From Hymenolepis diminuta (taxonomy: Eukaryota > Platyhelminthes > Cestoda > Cyclophyllidea > Hymenolepididae): DNA of 64,000 nt. Positions within the stretch are counted from its first letter, which is position 1. Each line of letters begins with the position of its first letter. Location: NCBI GenBank assembly GCA_900708905.1, contig CAADRB010000028.1:310001-374000 (forward strand), read 5' to 3'. This document shows, piece by piece, positions 50,066 through 64,000 of the stretch. A program made the position numbers and the translations under genes. Below the pieces are notes generated by a model. It saw only the letters and a program-made list of their open reading frames with translations. It had not been told where the DNA came from and did not search any database.

Positions 50066-53000
50066 AGACAGCAGATGGTTCATTTCTCTAATAGAAATCG
50101 ATTAAACTGAAATAGTAGTTTCGTTGTTTATGAGAATCACGTAAAGTAGCAAGATATCTCCAAATCACTGTCTTTAGCAAATATTCATCCGTAGGTGTTT
50201 TACGTTTTCGTAATAGAACCGAACGTTTATAGTACTAAAACACTAAGCAAAAGAATTTTCAAAAACAAGCCCAACTACTTAACGCTAAAACTCAATTCGA
50301 AGTTTTGTCCTGCTCAAACAGGACTTGTCTTGAAAAACGCTGACATCCCGCAGTAATCACTAACGTGACTCATTGTCGTCTCAAAAAGCCACCTCTATGA
50401 CCGTCTTTTTTACACCAGGGTTTATGAAGTAGTCTGCTGAAAATGAATGTTGGCCTCAATGGTATCTATTAATCATCCATGAGAACATGGACAAACGAGA
50501 GAGTCCGGCTCATAATAAGTTTTCACCCCTCAATAAACTGGCATGTTTCTGCAGGCTTGAGAATTTCATGTATGAGGAGGGGAGACTTTATATTTAAAAA
50601 TAGTGGCTTTTACAATTCTAAACTTACCAACTAAGTAAAGCCTTAAAAATTTATTAGTATTATATGGGTTTAGATGACGAAACTTTAAGGTATGTGTTAG
50701 TATGGTGAAAAATAGGATGATCCACCGCCAAGCGCAAAATTTTGTTTAGGAGCTCTGTCTTGTCGTAAAAGAGATTCATGAAGAATTTTCGATTGTTTTA
50801 ATGTCAATTGGAATATGATCGAAACGACAGGTTCATTTTTTGAAGTCACTTATACAATTCAGGTGAAAATTCAGCTATCAAATTTGCAGAAATATAAGAT
50901 ATATTTTAGGATTTTATCCACAGAGTTTAGATTTCATAGGAAAAGACAGAAAGTGAGTTATTGAACTTCACTTTTGGTAACAAACTTTTCTTTATTCTTG
51001 TAGCTCACTGACAGAAACAAACGGTGATAAAAAATTACGTTTTAGAGAAATGTCAGTCAGGTATTTAGACCAATTTGAAAGCTTCGCAGACAAGATTTTG
51101 CCTATCAGCAAACACTTGGTGTGTGGAATGGTCAACCACACCGGTTAAGTCCATACCTAAAGGTGGGGATGGCAAAAATCGAGTTTCTTTCCGGGTTGGC
51201 CCCCATAAAGCTACTCCTCTATCCAAGAGAGATGTTGAAAACACTCACAAATGGTCTAGAAAGTTAGTTTTTTTAAATATATCTTCAGTTAATGGATAAA
51301 ATTCCATTTAATAGATTTAAATCAAATAGATTTCGCATAATAAAATGAAGAAGTCATCTGATCTGAATAAAAAAAATCCATCTTCATTCTCGCACCAGTG
51401 CTCTGTTATGTGAGCAGTTAAGACGCACGTTGAAATCGAGAAATGCTGTCATTTTGAAACTTTTCCCCAATTTTAATAGTTGATCTGTCAGAAAAAATTC
51501 ACATTGGGATTATGTCCAAGGTTCTTTTCTGCCTATGCATCTGGAATTCAGTGACTCTTGAAAAAGAAGCTATCTGCTGTTACCATATGATGTATCACTA
51601 ATAGAGGAATGTGGATTGGCACTGTGTATTGACAAATTAATGCAGGTCATTTGCGTATTCAGAACGATTTGCAGGTGGCTGGGAGCCCTCTGCAATTTAG
51701 TAACTGAATGTTTGGTCAATTTACACATTTACTTATTTATCTAGCATTGTCACTAACTTTATGCGGTTACTTCAGTGAAATTGTTAATACCTGCCACATC
51801 TTACTGACCGGTGTCAACGATAGGTGTATTTTTCATAACTCAGCGCATAGTGAGAAAGCAAATTCTGTGAAATTATTTGTTTGAAAACAAGCTTGATAAT
51901 TCACAATTCCGGGAATAAAATTGACCTATGCTCAGTGATCATTCGCAGTAGCTTGCTGATTATTAATCCTTAGAGCTAGTATATTTAGAAAGCTTAATAT
52001 AAATAACGTTATTTAAAATCGACCGCATCCTGAACAGGAGACGCCTGTCATTGGCCTAAATTAATCGAAAATTTTGTAAAGTTGCAATCCGGGAATGCGA
52101 TTTTAAAACCTTGAAGGATGATTCTCTACGCATTTCCAAAGTTACTCGTTAATCGCATCCTCTATGACGAAACTTCGATTTTTCGTCCACAAACTGCAGG
52201 GATATCTTTACGTCCCTATGACTCAAACCTTTGTCATATCTAGACAAGGTTATCGATTCTCCTTTTTTCTATAACCCTCCCGTTTCATTTGAAAGTACAT
52301 ATGCATTCGTATCTCACGCGTGCTCTTTCCTAAGTGACTCATATAAGCTGTCTTTGCATCTCAACTCACGCACACGGCTAGGAGACAGCTTTGTCATACA
52401 CCGGCTCCTACGTTTCCCTCTGTTCTCCCTCCCCCATCTTTCTTACTTGCTCGAATTTCCCTCGTAGCTTATTCAATACACGTTGGCCTACAGACTTCTT
52501 TGTGTTTAACTATTGGAACTTTTGTTCCTGTCGTTAGCTGTTCCGGTAAAAATAGTAGCACCAACCTGAATTTTTATAATTACATATGGATACTGGGCTT
52601 CGGAAGTTATTCATCAGGGAATCTCTTGTCACAAAAGATATTATTAACTTAACACACTTTAAAAGACATCAATTGAGCTCAAGACAGCAAAATAATTAAA
52701 TACTTAAATAATTGTCTGCTTTAATTGCGGTTTAATCGATCAAAGGTGAATCTAGTACAATAATGTTGTAATTTAAATTTTTAAGTATAATCATAGTAGA
52801 TAAACGCTTTCTGAATTAGCAATCCGAATTTTGAGTTCCAAAGCCTCTTATTGGTCTTCCTCACAAGTCACCATTTGCTAAGAAACCTTAATCCAGACGA
52901 TAGGAAAAAACATCGCACACCTGCTTTTGCCTTCCAAATGTTAATCAATTAACATTTCGAAACAAAACAAAAGGTTAAGAAATTAAGTAAACATAATGAG

Positions 53001-56000
53001 AACGTGATTTAATACTATTTTTCTGTAAGACTTGGCATTTCCTCTTCAAATTTTTAACATCTACAAAATATTGAATTATCTATATATGGAATTAGTATTG
53101 AAATAATTCTGGCAGTGATATATTTCACAAAGTTCATATGAAAATGCCCAATGGGCATACGCAACGGCGGTGTGAGAAATAAATAGCTTGACTCCTTTGG
53201 ATGATATTAAGTACCCATTTCTGCCGATGTAGGGATGCGAATGACTGATAATTTTCAGTATATGCGACTGGGCAATCATCTATTTGTTATCCACTGAAAG
53301 TGTTAGTTTCAAAGTTAAAAAGACTTTTATCAACAGCATTGTTTTTGTTTGTGCTTGTAGTGTTTCAAAGCCTCAATAATTCTAAAATAGCACAGCATAT
53401 TGATTTTTCTTATTAGTCTTATGCTGCTAACAGAAAGCTGTGAAGAGTAGAAGTACCAATTCCATCGAAAACTCCACCCATAAAATTTCCTTTATTAGTA
53501 TCCGTATAAATACAGTTACGACTAACCTACCAGAATGAGTTCATTTTTACTAAAATCATCAAAAACTTTAAAAATACTACTTATTATTTCATATAACCTT
53601 TATTTAATTTGTGAACGACCACACTAGATATCTACAGATAAGTAATTCACCTTTTTTCAGAAGGCAAGCACTCCATCACCCCTTTTCCCTTTCCTTCTTC
53701 GCCTTAGTCCTCTTCGAAGGACTTAATTACAGACTTGAGCTGACTGTGAGAGATGTGCATAAAATCATCTCACAAACAGGTGCATCTGCTCCTAAAAAAA
53801 TATTTGATGAGACGGGAACAGCTACCGAAAACCAACTATCTTTTATAAATTTTAATCTAATTAAAGAAAAATACACACAAAAAGAGACATAGGCACTTTA
53901 ATGAAAACGGTAGCAGAAATTCTTTCTTAAGATCGTGTGACATTTATTTCTGCAGCGAAATGCTTATTTAGCCGGCCTCTATGTTGACTGAAGTACCCTA
54001 AGAAAGGAAATTTTTGGAAGAGCAAGAAGGAAAAATGATATTTTATGGTTGGTGTAACTAAATTTGCCTATGAAATTTAATTTTTCCGTTCTTATATTAT
54101 TCGGTTTGAAAAAGCCTCCTGAATAAATGTAGGATTTGTATTAGACATGGAAGGAAGACGTTAATCAAGCCAAAGTCATTTAAGTAGTCAAATTCGCAAC
54201 TGATTTTATGCGTCAGCTTCCTCAATACGGTAGCATATAAAAACAAGATTTAGAGGGATTTAAATTCTCCATCTAGTGGGATGGAGCGGACTAAAGTCAC
54301 AACTCAAATAGTAATTTCAACTTTCCTCATCTAAGCTTTAGAAAAAAATTTGCAATTAAAAATCTCATGAAACATAAAATTTTTCCATTTGGTAAACCAC
54401 GGCTTTACCATCAAGGTTTAAAAATCAGGCTACCTGTGTAACTGAAACGCGCTGATCTTTCTTTGGACATGCGGATTTATTTATACGTACAACGTTCTGT
54501 TCATTCTGATTTTCCCTCTTGGTCGATCCGAAAAAATAGCTTATGATTTTCAAAATGGCTATCCACACGTCCACACAGTTGTCTTTAAAAAAGGTCACAG
54601 AACCGTCTGATAAAAGACAAGTGCAAAGTTTCCTCAATAACTCACATTAAATCTATTCAAATCTAATATCTAAATTTCAGTCTAAAAATCTGTTTTCATT
54701 AAACAGCTTTTCCGACAAATTAGGTTGATTTTAAATTCACCAACACGAATTCATTAACTGGAATGATAATTGTCATAAACAGTCTGCAGTAAGTCGGCCA
54801 AATTAAAAAGTTTGTAATTAGAGATAGAGCCGATAACATAAGAAGGAGGAAATTTCCGTCCATTCCATCTGGACTTTAATAGAACAGGCAAGTAAGAAAT
54901 CACAAAATTCAGTTACATTATCAGTGTTACACCCATGCTTTTATTGATAACGGCAATAGCAGAAGCATTCCATTAACTGTTAAACGAATGCTTTCATCAT
55001 TAGAAAGTAAATAATTATCGTAGTGTTTTATTGACAGTGAGAAATCTTCGGGAAGTTTGTAAGATTTCAGTTCATCATTGAAGGAAACTGAGATAACTTC
55101 AGATTATGATAATTATAATAAGTCTAATTATTTAAAGATTATATTGATAATGTGATATGGACAATAGTAGGCATGAATCTTACATTCTAGTCCTTTGAAG
55201 AAGGAGTTCAGCAAGTCTGTGATTTCCTTTTATGCATTTTGAAATTCTTTTTCAGCTTTCTCGTGCAAAATTTGGTTCTGAAGGTCACAGCCGTGGAAAC
55301 ACTTTCTTTTTATTTCGTTATAACGCCTTGAATTTGGAATATTACGTGAATATGCATATCCAGTAGCGTAAATTATAAGAATTGTGTTTGCGTGCCAATT
55401 TCTTCTTTACACGCATGTTGTATCCGACAAGAAGATTTTTAAGCTAACAAAACTGATCAGCGTTTGAGTAGCAGCCAGTACTACTGCAGGTTAATTATTA
55501 ATTCTATCATTACCTATAACTTGATGGAAGAAGGCGCATTTATTTTAGTAAAGCATTTGACTTTAGGGAATATTATGTCCCTATCTTAGGACTGATACTA
55601 GCCGAGAGCAGCAAGAGAGAAGGAAGACGTCCGTATAATTAGGAGCTAGTTTTAATTATGAAATATAAATTACATTAACGTTTAGCCAGTGTAGCGATGA
55701 TCTTACGGGGTTTATATAGCCAAATCTTTTAGATTCCTTGGACACTGTAGATCAATCTAAATAACACAAACAAATGGGGAATTAGATTGATTAAGAACAC
55801 ACTATAGGGAAGCATGGGGAGAAATTATCACAGTCCGGACAAATTGGTTCAGTGCACGACTAATCTAATGCTGGGTTAAGGGATAAGAAGTTAAAAGATG
55901 AGCATAAAGTCGGGATATGAATTTGATTTTTAATTGATCTGATTTTCGAATTCAGTATACACATTTTCCGCTTTCTTAGACCAGAAATATGTATTGAAAT

Positions 56001-57199
56001 TTTAGGATCAAACAGCCATGTTAGTTAATAATGGACATTGTACGCATAGTCGTTCAGTCACCCAGTGGGTAAATCCTTACGTAATAAGTCAAATTCGACT
56101 CAGATGCCCGTGTTTTATTCTCATCACTTTCCGTCTAATTTGTTCCTTTCAGGCTTGTTTTTTCCAAGTGTATTGTATATTATTTTCAATTCTCGGCAGA
56201 ATGGAAATTTATTCGTCATCTCCCACATGGCTCTGGATATACGGGGGTGTTTTATCGAATTCTTTTTGGACACAATACCTTCATTTCATTCCCTATAGAA
56301 AGTAGTACAAGGTGTTTATGAATTCCTATCATTCTGAGACTACCGTCAAGTCATTCTTGTGCGTTATTCAATAATTTAGAATTCTATTTCATTGATATGA
56401 TATTGTTTAATTTCTATACTTCTTCCGTCGCTGAATTAAGTTCTTGGCGGGAGAAAAATGAAAATACCTCAATCGGCTTCATGCTATACTCCGAAACACC
56501 ACATTTTGTATTTAAATATGATGATAGTGAATAAAAATTTCAATAAATGTTTGAGGATCATGATGTTTCATCTAGCTGGACCCACAATAGAAATCCAAAG
56601 GAATATTGATTTCATGTTTCTGTTGAATCATCCAAGCGAGCGTTCGCTCAATATATATAAATTACACATTTGATTATAGATTTATGGTGGTGTTACCAGC
56701 AAAGCAATTATTCACACACCTGCCGAGTGAGAGGCACGAGTGAAATGACTAAAACTGTTCCGATTAATTCTAGTTAAGCTGGTAGTGATGGAATGCGGTT
56801 CTTAACATGACTGACTCCGCACTATCATTTCTACTCAAAAAGAGGTCTGAAAACGCTATTCTTTTATACAGACTTGGTAATTATATTATATGGGAAAAGA
56901 TAAATGACTAAAATTTACAGTTTTTGTAAGTAAAATTTCGGCCAAACTGATGAACCTTGACATTAATTTGATAATGTATCATAATTCCAACATACCTAAA
57001 AGTCTGAGCTAAGACACCTTAGAATAAATTTATTGTCTTAAACAAGGGGAGACAAAACGCCCCAAATTGTTGTTACCATTAAAAAGGAAGGACAAAAGAG
57101 GATTTTTAATATTCCAGCACTTCGATAAAAGCCAATTCCTTTTTTTAATAGTCAGAGGAAATACTCATTTCAGCATTTGCATTTCTATCAAATTAAACC
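50066..57199. other. AT-rich non-coding DNA
   Basis: No gene is supported. A GC-richer, pyrimidine-rich stretch lies at about 52290-52470, with TCACGCGTG near 52315 and runs of CCCTCC. Open frames at 51075-51299, 52231-52467, 53611-53892 (plus) and 54425-54637 (minus) have slightly coding-like composition, but no family, start context or coherent splice pair. Confidence 0.55.
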
Positions 57200-57222
57200 N
57201 NNNNNNNNNNNNNNNNNNNNNN
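57200..57222. other. Assembly gap (23 N)
   Basis: A run of 23 undetermined bases. Its true length is unknown. Confidence 1.
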
Positions 57223-60200
57223 AAAGATAATTAAGCATCAATTTAATAGGCGTTCATTCAAACGTCTCTGTGGTGTTTTAAGGAAAACGGAAAGCACCAT
57301 GTGTTTCTATGTCGTTATTAGTAGTGTATGTCCAGTTTTCATTCCGTCTCACTGTAAAATTCACCGCACCCAGGAAACCAACAGACCGTCATCTGTCAGC
57401 AGACAACTGAGTAGAATATAATAATAGCTTTCTTAACCTTAACTACCTTGTTTGTTTTTATCCAGCCACCAGTCCAGTGCCAGGTTAAAGATGGAAAAAT
57501 GGAAAATATTATCAAATCTACCTCCCATTTTCACAAATCGATTATTATAACTCCGAAAATCGAAGATTTTATTGAGGGATATTAAAGAATTATTAATGGT
57601 ACCTTCTGATTAACATCACTAAATGGGAGATATCAACAATGGTATGAGTGACCGATTCTAGTAAACAAATGGTTATCTCCAGAACATCCCCAAATTCCAA
57701 CAAAGAAAACCTCTCAAGGCTGTTGATATTGAAGGTATTTTGGAGATTCTTGAATGGGAAACTCGTATTTTTATCCATTTATGCTTTGAAATTTCCATAA
57801 CTGGATGTGCACCTATTCGATTTGGTGGAAGAATGCTGAGGCACTGACTTACAATACTATATTCTAAAACACGTTTTAAGTCGAGACCGCTATCCTAAAT
57901 TCCCTCTTTTTGGTTGTGGGCACGATTATTAATTTTGTTTAGAGAAACTTCAGCATGTGAATTCTTACTAAACGGTTTTGACAAGTTGAGTAAAGAATAA
58001 TAAGTCTCATATGTAAGAATGTGCTCTATGACTGACAATATTTCCATATGTATTGGTCCGCTTTGCTAAAGGATATTCTCAAACTTTGTAAAATCAGCAA
58101 TTAATATGTCGTTATAACCCTTCTCAACGAGAAAGCATTTCCAAATGAGCAGCACTATATAGTGTGAGGCAGTGATAAATTAGAACTAAAGATAAGACGG
58201 CCTCTCGTATGTCTGGAAAAGAATTATCTAATTTCAGACCTATAAAATCGTTCTTTACGTTAAAATTAATTACCACTTTGTAGATCTACTGAATGTGCTA
58301 TTTTGTTGTGAAAATCCCAGTTGATTAAGGACCTACAAATGGAATGGAACACACTGTTTCATTATTCGAATCGGGAAATTATGTGAAAATTTTGTAGAGC
58401 ATATATAGAGAAATACAACATCGTGCAAACTGCAGATACATTTTTTCATTCTAAATCAAAAATGATTCTAACGTAGAAGGCAGTAAAAACGAGAGGATGA
58501 ATATCTAAATATATTAGGGAAAAAAATAACTTAGAGTCATGGTAAAAAGGTACATATCTGCAGGATTTACTAATCTTATCAACGTCAACACAGTATGGAG
58601 AGTCATATCATTATTATCCCCCCGATAGACAACCTCAAACGGTCTCCCATAAATCAGAAATTGAAATGAAAATGCATTCAACAACGTTAGAGTATCACGG
58701 TACTGACGGTTTTTTTCATGATTCCTTGAAATAAATATTTCCTTCAAGTCATTAATAACTCTGAGAATGTTAACAATTTTTATAGTTCGCAGTAGTGCTA
58801 CTTTATGAGCAAGTTTAACTATCATTAAGTGACAAATTTAGTGAACGCTTTCTTCTCAGCGAGCTGAATGGGCAAATGCACTAGTTAAGTCTGATTAATA
58901 ATAAGGCAGGGAGACTTTGAACTCCCCATCAGGGCCGCTTTACGATGCCATCCCTAATCCAATATCAGAAAATACTCTCATAAACCGACTTGGAAATTGA
59001 AAGCTATCTGTCCCTGAATATTCTAAATTCACATAATTGTGTGCAAAATGACGGACTAAAATTCGGATGCGAATAAAAACTCATACTCTAATGTCCTTTG
59101 CATAGCTTTGCGCATAATTCAGCTCAGAAGCTTTAAATAGTAATTGTCCGAACCAGGGGGGACTATGAATTATATTAATGGTCCAAGGGTGATACACTAT
59201 AATTGCTTCCCTTTGCCATATATAAGAAAGGCTTTATTGCAGTCTGAACTTTAAAATATATTTCAAATCCTGATTTCTTAAGAATCGAAGAAGAAGTTGC
59301 ATAGCATAGGAATAATCAAGCAATTATTTATAATAATGCTGTATTTTGCAGTAAGTGGTAGTTTTATGAAATTAGAATTAATGAGAGAGACTCGGTAAAT
59401 TATAATTGATCTAGAGAACAAAAAACAGTATTTATCATCAGAGCGGCACCATGATGTTCACTTTGAAGAATTTTTATTGATTTAAAATTCCCACTTATAT
59501 ATTTTTAAATATCTAATCTTAATTTTAGTCTGACCATCAAACGCCATTATTAACCATTTTTATAAGGAGAAATCAATAATTGCATTAATTTCACCCAGAA
59601 TTGAAAGCGATAAAACCCTGCATCATTCCACTCTAGTAAAATCAAAGTAAACCTATTTAAAATGATATTGCTTGAGTAAACCTTAATAACCTTCACACTC
59701 TTGTATTTCATTGATGATGAAGTTGAGAATTCAAATCAAAGTTTCTGCGGAAACCGATTTACATATCTTAATTCTGCGGCAGGAAAATACTCGGACTTGT
59801 AGGTCTGTGGGAAATTTTCCTCCTGTGCAGTCTCACTTTATATGCACTCTTATTCATAACAAATTCCCAGTTCTTATTTACTGACTTCCGCAGTGTGACT
59901 ATCTGTCATGCGTCCAATTTCTGTTTTATTTTGTGGTAAATAATTCTCTATCATTCATGAAGGAAGCAGATCGATTTATTTGCAGATTTTTCAGGTAATT
60001 AAATTAATTAATTATGAGGCTCATGTATTCTGTTCCGTCTCTGTCAAATGTATTTTTGATTTTCATAAGAATTATCAATTGGGAAGTGTATATGACATTG
60101 ATAACAATTAACCAGTGATTGTATTTAGAGAGTTAAACCCAGCATTATGAAATATACAAATGCAAATAAAATATAAATTTTCGTGAACTTTATTTAAAAA

Positions 60201-63200
60201 TAAGCAAAACCAGCTGTTTTGTCAAAATTTAGAATCTAACTAACGTTCTTTATAATTTAAAACAAAATTCTTATTTAATAACAAAGAAAACTTAATACGA
60301 GTGGTATTACCCGCAAGTAGACCAATGATTCACAATGGTACACAGTTGGAGACGGGGATATTCTAAATCTAAAATCTGAATCTAAAATTCATCAAGACCG
60401 GATTCCCGCATCACTTTTCAATGTCAATTTCATTTGACCATGATGTCTGCGTGAATTTCTTCTTGTATTTTCTTGCATTACATGTACTCTTATTCAACGC
60501 AAATTCCCAAAGCCCATTCGGCAACAACCATAATATTAAAATATGAGTCCAATTTTTGTATCTCGAGTAGTAAATGCTACGGGTGATGACCTATGCTATT
60601 CACTAACTTTGAATTTACCCGCGAATTTTATCGCTTTTATTTGAATATGAAACAATCACCCTGAGAATGAAAGATCCTAACTTTTAATCCAAGGCTTCCG
60701 CCAGATAGAAATTTGAGCTTGTTTGTTTGTCCGAGATCTCTCCCCAAATTTGTGTAAGTTAATTAAATGACATTCATGATATACTCATATGACATTTAAT
60801 CAAAGACTTCGTTTTACCAAAGAGAAAAAATACTTGTTTTGTCATATTTTTAATTTTTTTTGTTTTATTATATACATTTTTTACAAATAGCAAATTTAAC
60901 AAAAAGTAAGAATAACATCCAGTGCCCTGTTTAAAGTGTGGAAATTGGACCTAATCGGTCGTTTAAATTAAATTTTATAATATTCTTAGAGTGTTTTCGT
61001 ATTTAAATGTTTTCGTTGTCTCAGAATAGACTTTTAAATTCCAATCATCTGCTTATGTTTGTGCGTTATGGTTGAAGATGCTTTCTAACTTGATAAGAAT
61101 AAATTATTTAAGCGCATTTGCAATCGTAATAATAAGGGGTCTAGATAAAATTTCTTTAAGATTCAAAGTAGCTCCGTAGTTGCATAGATATTATAGATAC
61201 AGATATTAAAATGCATACAAAATCTGCACTTTCTTATAAATAACTTTTCAAGCAAAACACCTATAAACAAATAAAATGATGTGACCTTTTTCCTACGCTT
61301 AGTCTGTCATGGCCAATGCTTTCTGTTTCTTTTGAAGTTGAAGCAATAAAATTCACAGAAAATTTAAGGCTGATAGAGAAAATTTCTATCAAATCCGACG
61401 ATGATATTGTCAGATTTGAGTATTTTCATTATAAAGTTTTTAAAATGTATTGCCTCTATGAAACTGTGATACTGTTGAAATAAGGATTAATTAAGAAAAG
61501 ATCCTAAAAAGGGAAATTGAGAGGCGGCTCCCGTAAGTAAAAAAGATCCAAAGTTTCAATTAAAATTGATTAGATAATGAAAAATAGAAAATAATTATAC
61601 TCACATCGCCGAGTCTCATTTGGTCCAACCTGAGCCCTGGGATAGGACAGTTCCATTTAAAAAGCGTTAAAATAAGGATCTTATACGAAAATCTGTTGAC
61701 CTCTTCTTGAGCAATTTATCACTACGATATATGTAAATGTTATTAAGTATCATTTTGATGGAAGGTCTGTTTATGAGTCTGATCACCGTTAAAAATTCCC
61801 TCTTCCACCATATACACCAAGTAACTATGATTTGGTTTAAATAGAATCAATTGACAGCTCTTAGTGTTTGTATTTATTTTTTGTTATTAACTTTCAGTGT
61901 ATTGGCATTCATTATTCCCTAGGATATTCAACATTGGACGAAATTTAAGGTTGGCTTCATCGAGGTAATGATTACTTGGTGTTAATATACTTAGGTAAAA
62001 CAGAACTAAGGATAGCACTTCCTACTATTTTGGTTTTGTGGATCTAACGTAATTTGCAAAATTATCGATACTTGTTTTATTTATAAAATTAGAGATTTAC
62101 TAGAAATTGTGACATTTTCTTTTAATAAATCATTAAAATTACAGATTATAAGCAACAGTCTTATAAATTCAGGTTTTGTTGTTTCAAGATGCTTAGATGC
62201 CGAGGTACTAAACATGAATATTTGCTACCAGAGCATTTTTGAAAATACCTAAAACATCCCATTTAATCCTTCTACTTATTTTTTAGATATAAATACCTGT
62301 TTTCACTGAGTTGCTTGAAATACTATTCCATACAGTCAAGTGGAGGGTATTTCCTGGTTTTCAAATTCTGATTTATTTCTGTACTGAAATTACACAAAAG
62401 CACATATTTGCAAAAGAGCAAGTTTATAAAATGTGGCCAAGGAAGAAGATGCTGAAGCCTGCTAAATTTAATATAATACCAGGTTTCATCTAGTCTCCAT
62501 CTCTATTTTCTGATAAAGCGTTTAGCAACTCTTACTCTCATCGGCATATTTGGGGGGAAACATTTATTATTTTTAATTTAAATATGATAGAAAGGCAAAA
62601 ACTAAATTATTGAATTGATTGGCAGAAGGCAACTGATGATATTTGAGATGAAAATTCAACCATCGTAAATCTTGAAGCATACAATAGATAACTTGACAAA
62701 TAAAATACCCTTTTATCTGAATGAAGCTATTTACCTTTTGATCACTTAAATATATTTCATGATATGATTATTTATATATTTCCCATGGCAGAGCAAAAAA
62801 GCTTTTATCAAGGGGAAACATCCAATACGTAGGATGTGATGTGTTAATCTTTCAAAATAATCTAGCTGTATTTGCATTCATTACTGGATAATGATTCAAG
62901 ATTTTGCGAGAATGTTTATCATCATGGACTCTCCCCGGTGAGAAATCCAAATTCTGATGTCCATTTTTCAGTCTAAATTAATCGGTGTGTTTTAACACTC
63001 ATATTAAAAATTTTATTCATATTTGCGTTATATCTCTAAAATTGCGCTCTTTTGTTAATCATTTGATGATAATAATTACAAAAATAAATAATCCTTGCTT
63101 AAATTTAGTTAAAATATGCTATTTTCTAGTTTAAATATCGTAAAGTTATAAAAGCTCAATTACATTTAAGCCTGTAATTATAAATTCCTTAATGGCAGCA

Positions 63201-64000
63201 GAAGTCATTTATTGATAAATAGTTCATTTTTCTAGTGTAATATCGTTTGTTTGACTACTGACCTTTTTCAATTTTATAACTTTTAATACTTCATTTATTT
63301 CACTTAACTTTTACTCTTTCATGCTGCCGACAGCATGTAGAAACAATCGGAGCATTTATGAACCTTTTGGCATTTAAAGACTTTGAAGTCCCAGTTGAAA
63401 AATTGCAACTACTAAAAATGTTATTTTAAATGGGGAAAAGAAAATCTTTACACAGAGACAACCCCCCACAAATTTTGCCTCTTTCCTCTGTCCTGAAAAT
63501 GACCACAGAGTCCTGGCAATAAAATACATTTTCTTACAAGCAAACAGGCAAACTAGGGGAAGAAGGAAAATGAAGGAGAGGGAGAAAGTGAAAGAGTATA
63601 AGCGAGCAAATGCATCTTCAGCGGTGTAATGTGAGGTGTTAAGTCAGAAATTTTTATGGCTTTGACCTATTCCTGTTGCGGTTACTTCTTGTCCTCCTAC
63701 ATGAACGCCTGATGGAAGGGAAGGGAGTGGGGGAAGAAACAGTGACTTCCAACACAAGGCCAACTCTTGCTGCCATTTTCAGATGCCTTATAACACAAGT
63801 GTTTAGGAAAAATGAATGATTAACTTTACATCTGATTAATTTGAAATTGTCCTCAGCGTTGTAGTATTTCATGGATTTGCTTCTGCGCCTTTTGTTACAT
63901 CTGTTAAATCAAATTAAATTTAAACACAAAAATGATAAAAGCTGGAAAACGCTTTAGAATAATCTGAGGAAAAAGATAAATTATTGAAAAGAGTTTGGCA
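57223..64000. other. AT-rich non-coding DNA
   Basis: No gene is supported. Near the right end, a GC-richer patch (63460-63790) has a purine-rich run on the plus strand (63555-63600) and a minus-strand frame at 63654-63872. An internal Met there opens MAARVGLVLEVTVSS and the frame ends Arg/Asn-rich. It could be a leader exon of a gene outside the window, but nothing more supports it. Confidence 0.55.

Noticed and set aside
53611..53892. 93-codon plus-strand frame after a TTTTTTCAG acceptor
   Set aside because: The second part (DVHKIISQTGASAPKKIF) looks somewhat protein-like, but there is no donor, no domain and no partner exon. Kept only as non-coding DNA.

Overview
This is animal nuclear DNA. 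It is AT-rich and mostly non-coding, and it carries one clear spliced gene with GT-AG introns. The gene encodes a single-pass protocadherin, which only metazoans have. The AT-rich composition, the compact four-exon coding region, the flatworm-like style of a decayed C2H2 zinc-finger copy and the near absence of recognisable long retroelements suggest a platyhelminth, perhaps a tapeworm. That assignment is an inference from style, not from a diagnostic marker. A run of N at 57200-57222 shows that this is a draft assembly.

Layout. 1-12.7 kb: no firm gene; one possible minus-strand exon at 5951-6181. 12.7-31.3 kb: the protocadherin gene on the minus strand. It has a 2.1 kb first coding exon (signal peptide, EC1-EC5 and the start of EC6), a 10.2 kb intron, an exon with the rest of EC6, EC7, the membrane span and the juxtamembrane tail, a cytoplasmic exon, and a 116-base terminal exon that no long ORF reveals. 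It was found by matching splice phase. The joined reading frame is 1268 residues. 31.1-31.9 kb: a CpG-rich block and a possible in-frame upstream exon. 35-37 kb: two short plus-strand coding-like segments, one ending in a perfect splice donor. 48.1-48.9 kb: a decayed, intronless zinc-finger coding copy on the plus strand. 49.7-50.1 kb: a perfect 165-base tandem duplication. The rest, to 64 kb, is featureless AT-rich DNA with small microsatellites.

How it works together: only one gene product can be described with confidence. It should be a calcium-dependent, homophilic-type adhesion receptor at the cell surface, with seven cadherin repeats like delta-1 protocadherins. Its cytoplasmic tail contains a sequence that fits the WAVE-complex docking motif (WIRS). 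All three introns carry an in-frame stop within a few codons of the donor, so intron retention would give defined truncated forms. I see no sign of a bacterial system, CRISPR array, operon or rRNA gene. I did not find a convincing undescribed molecular system.
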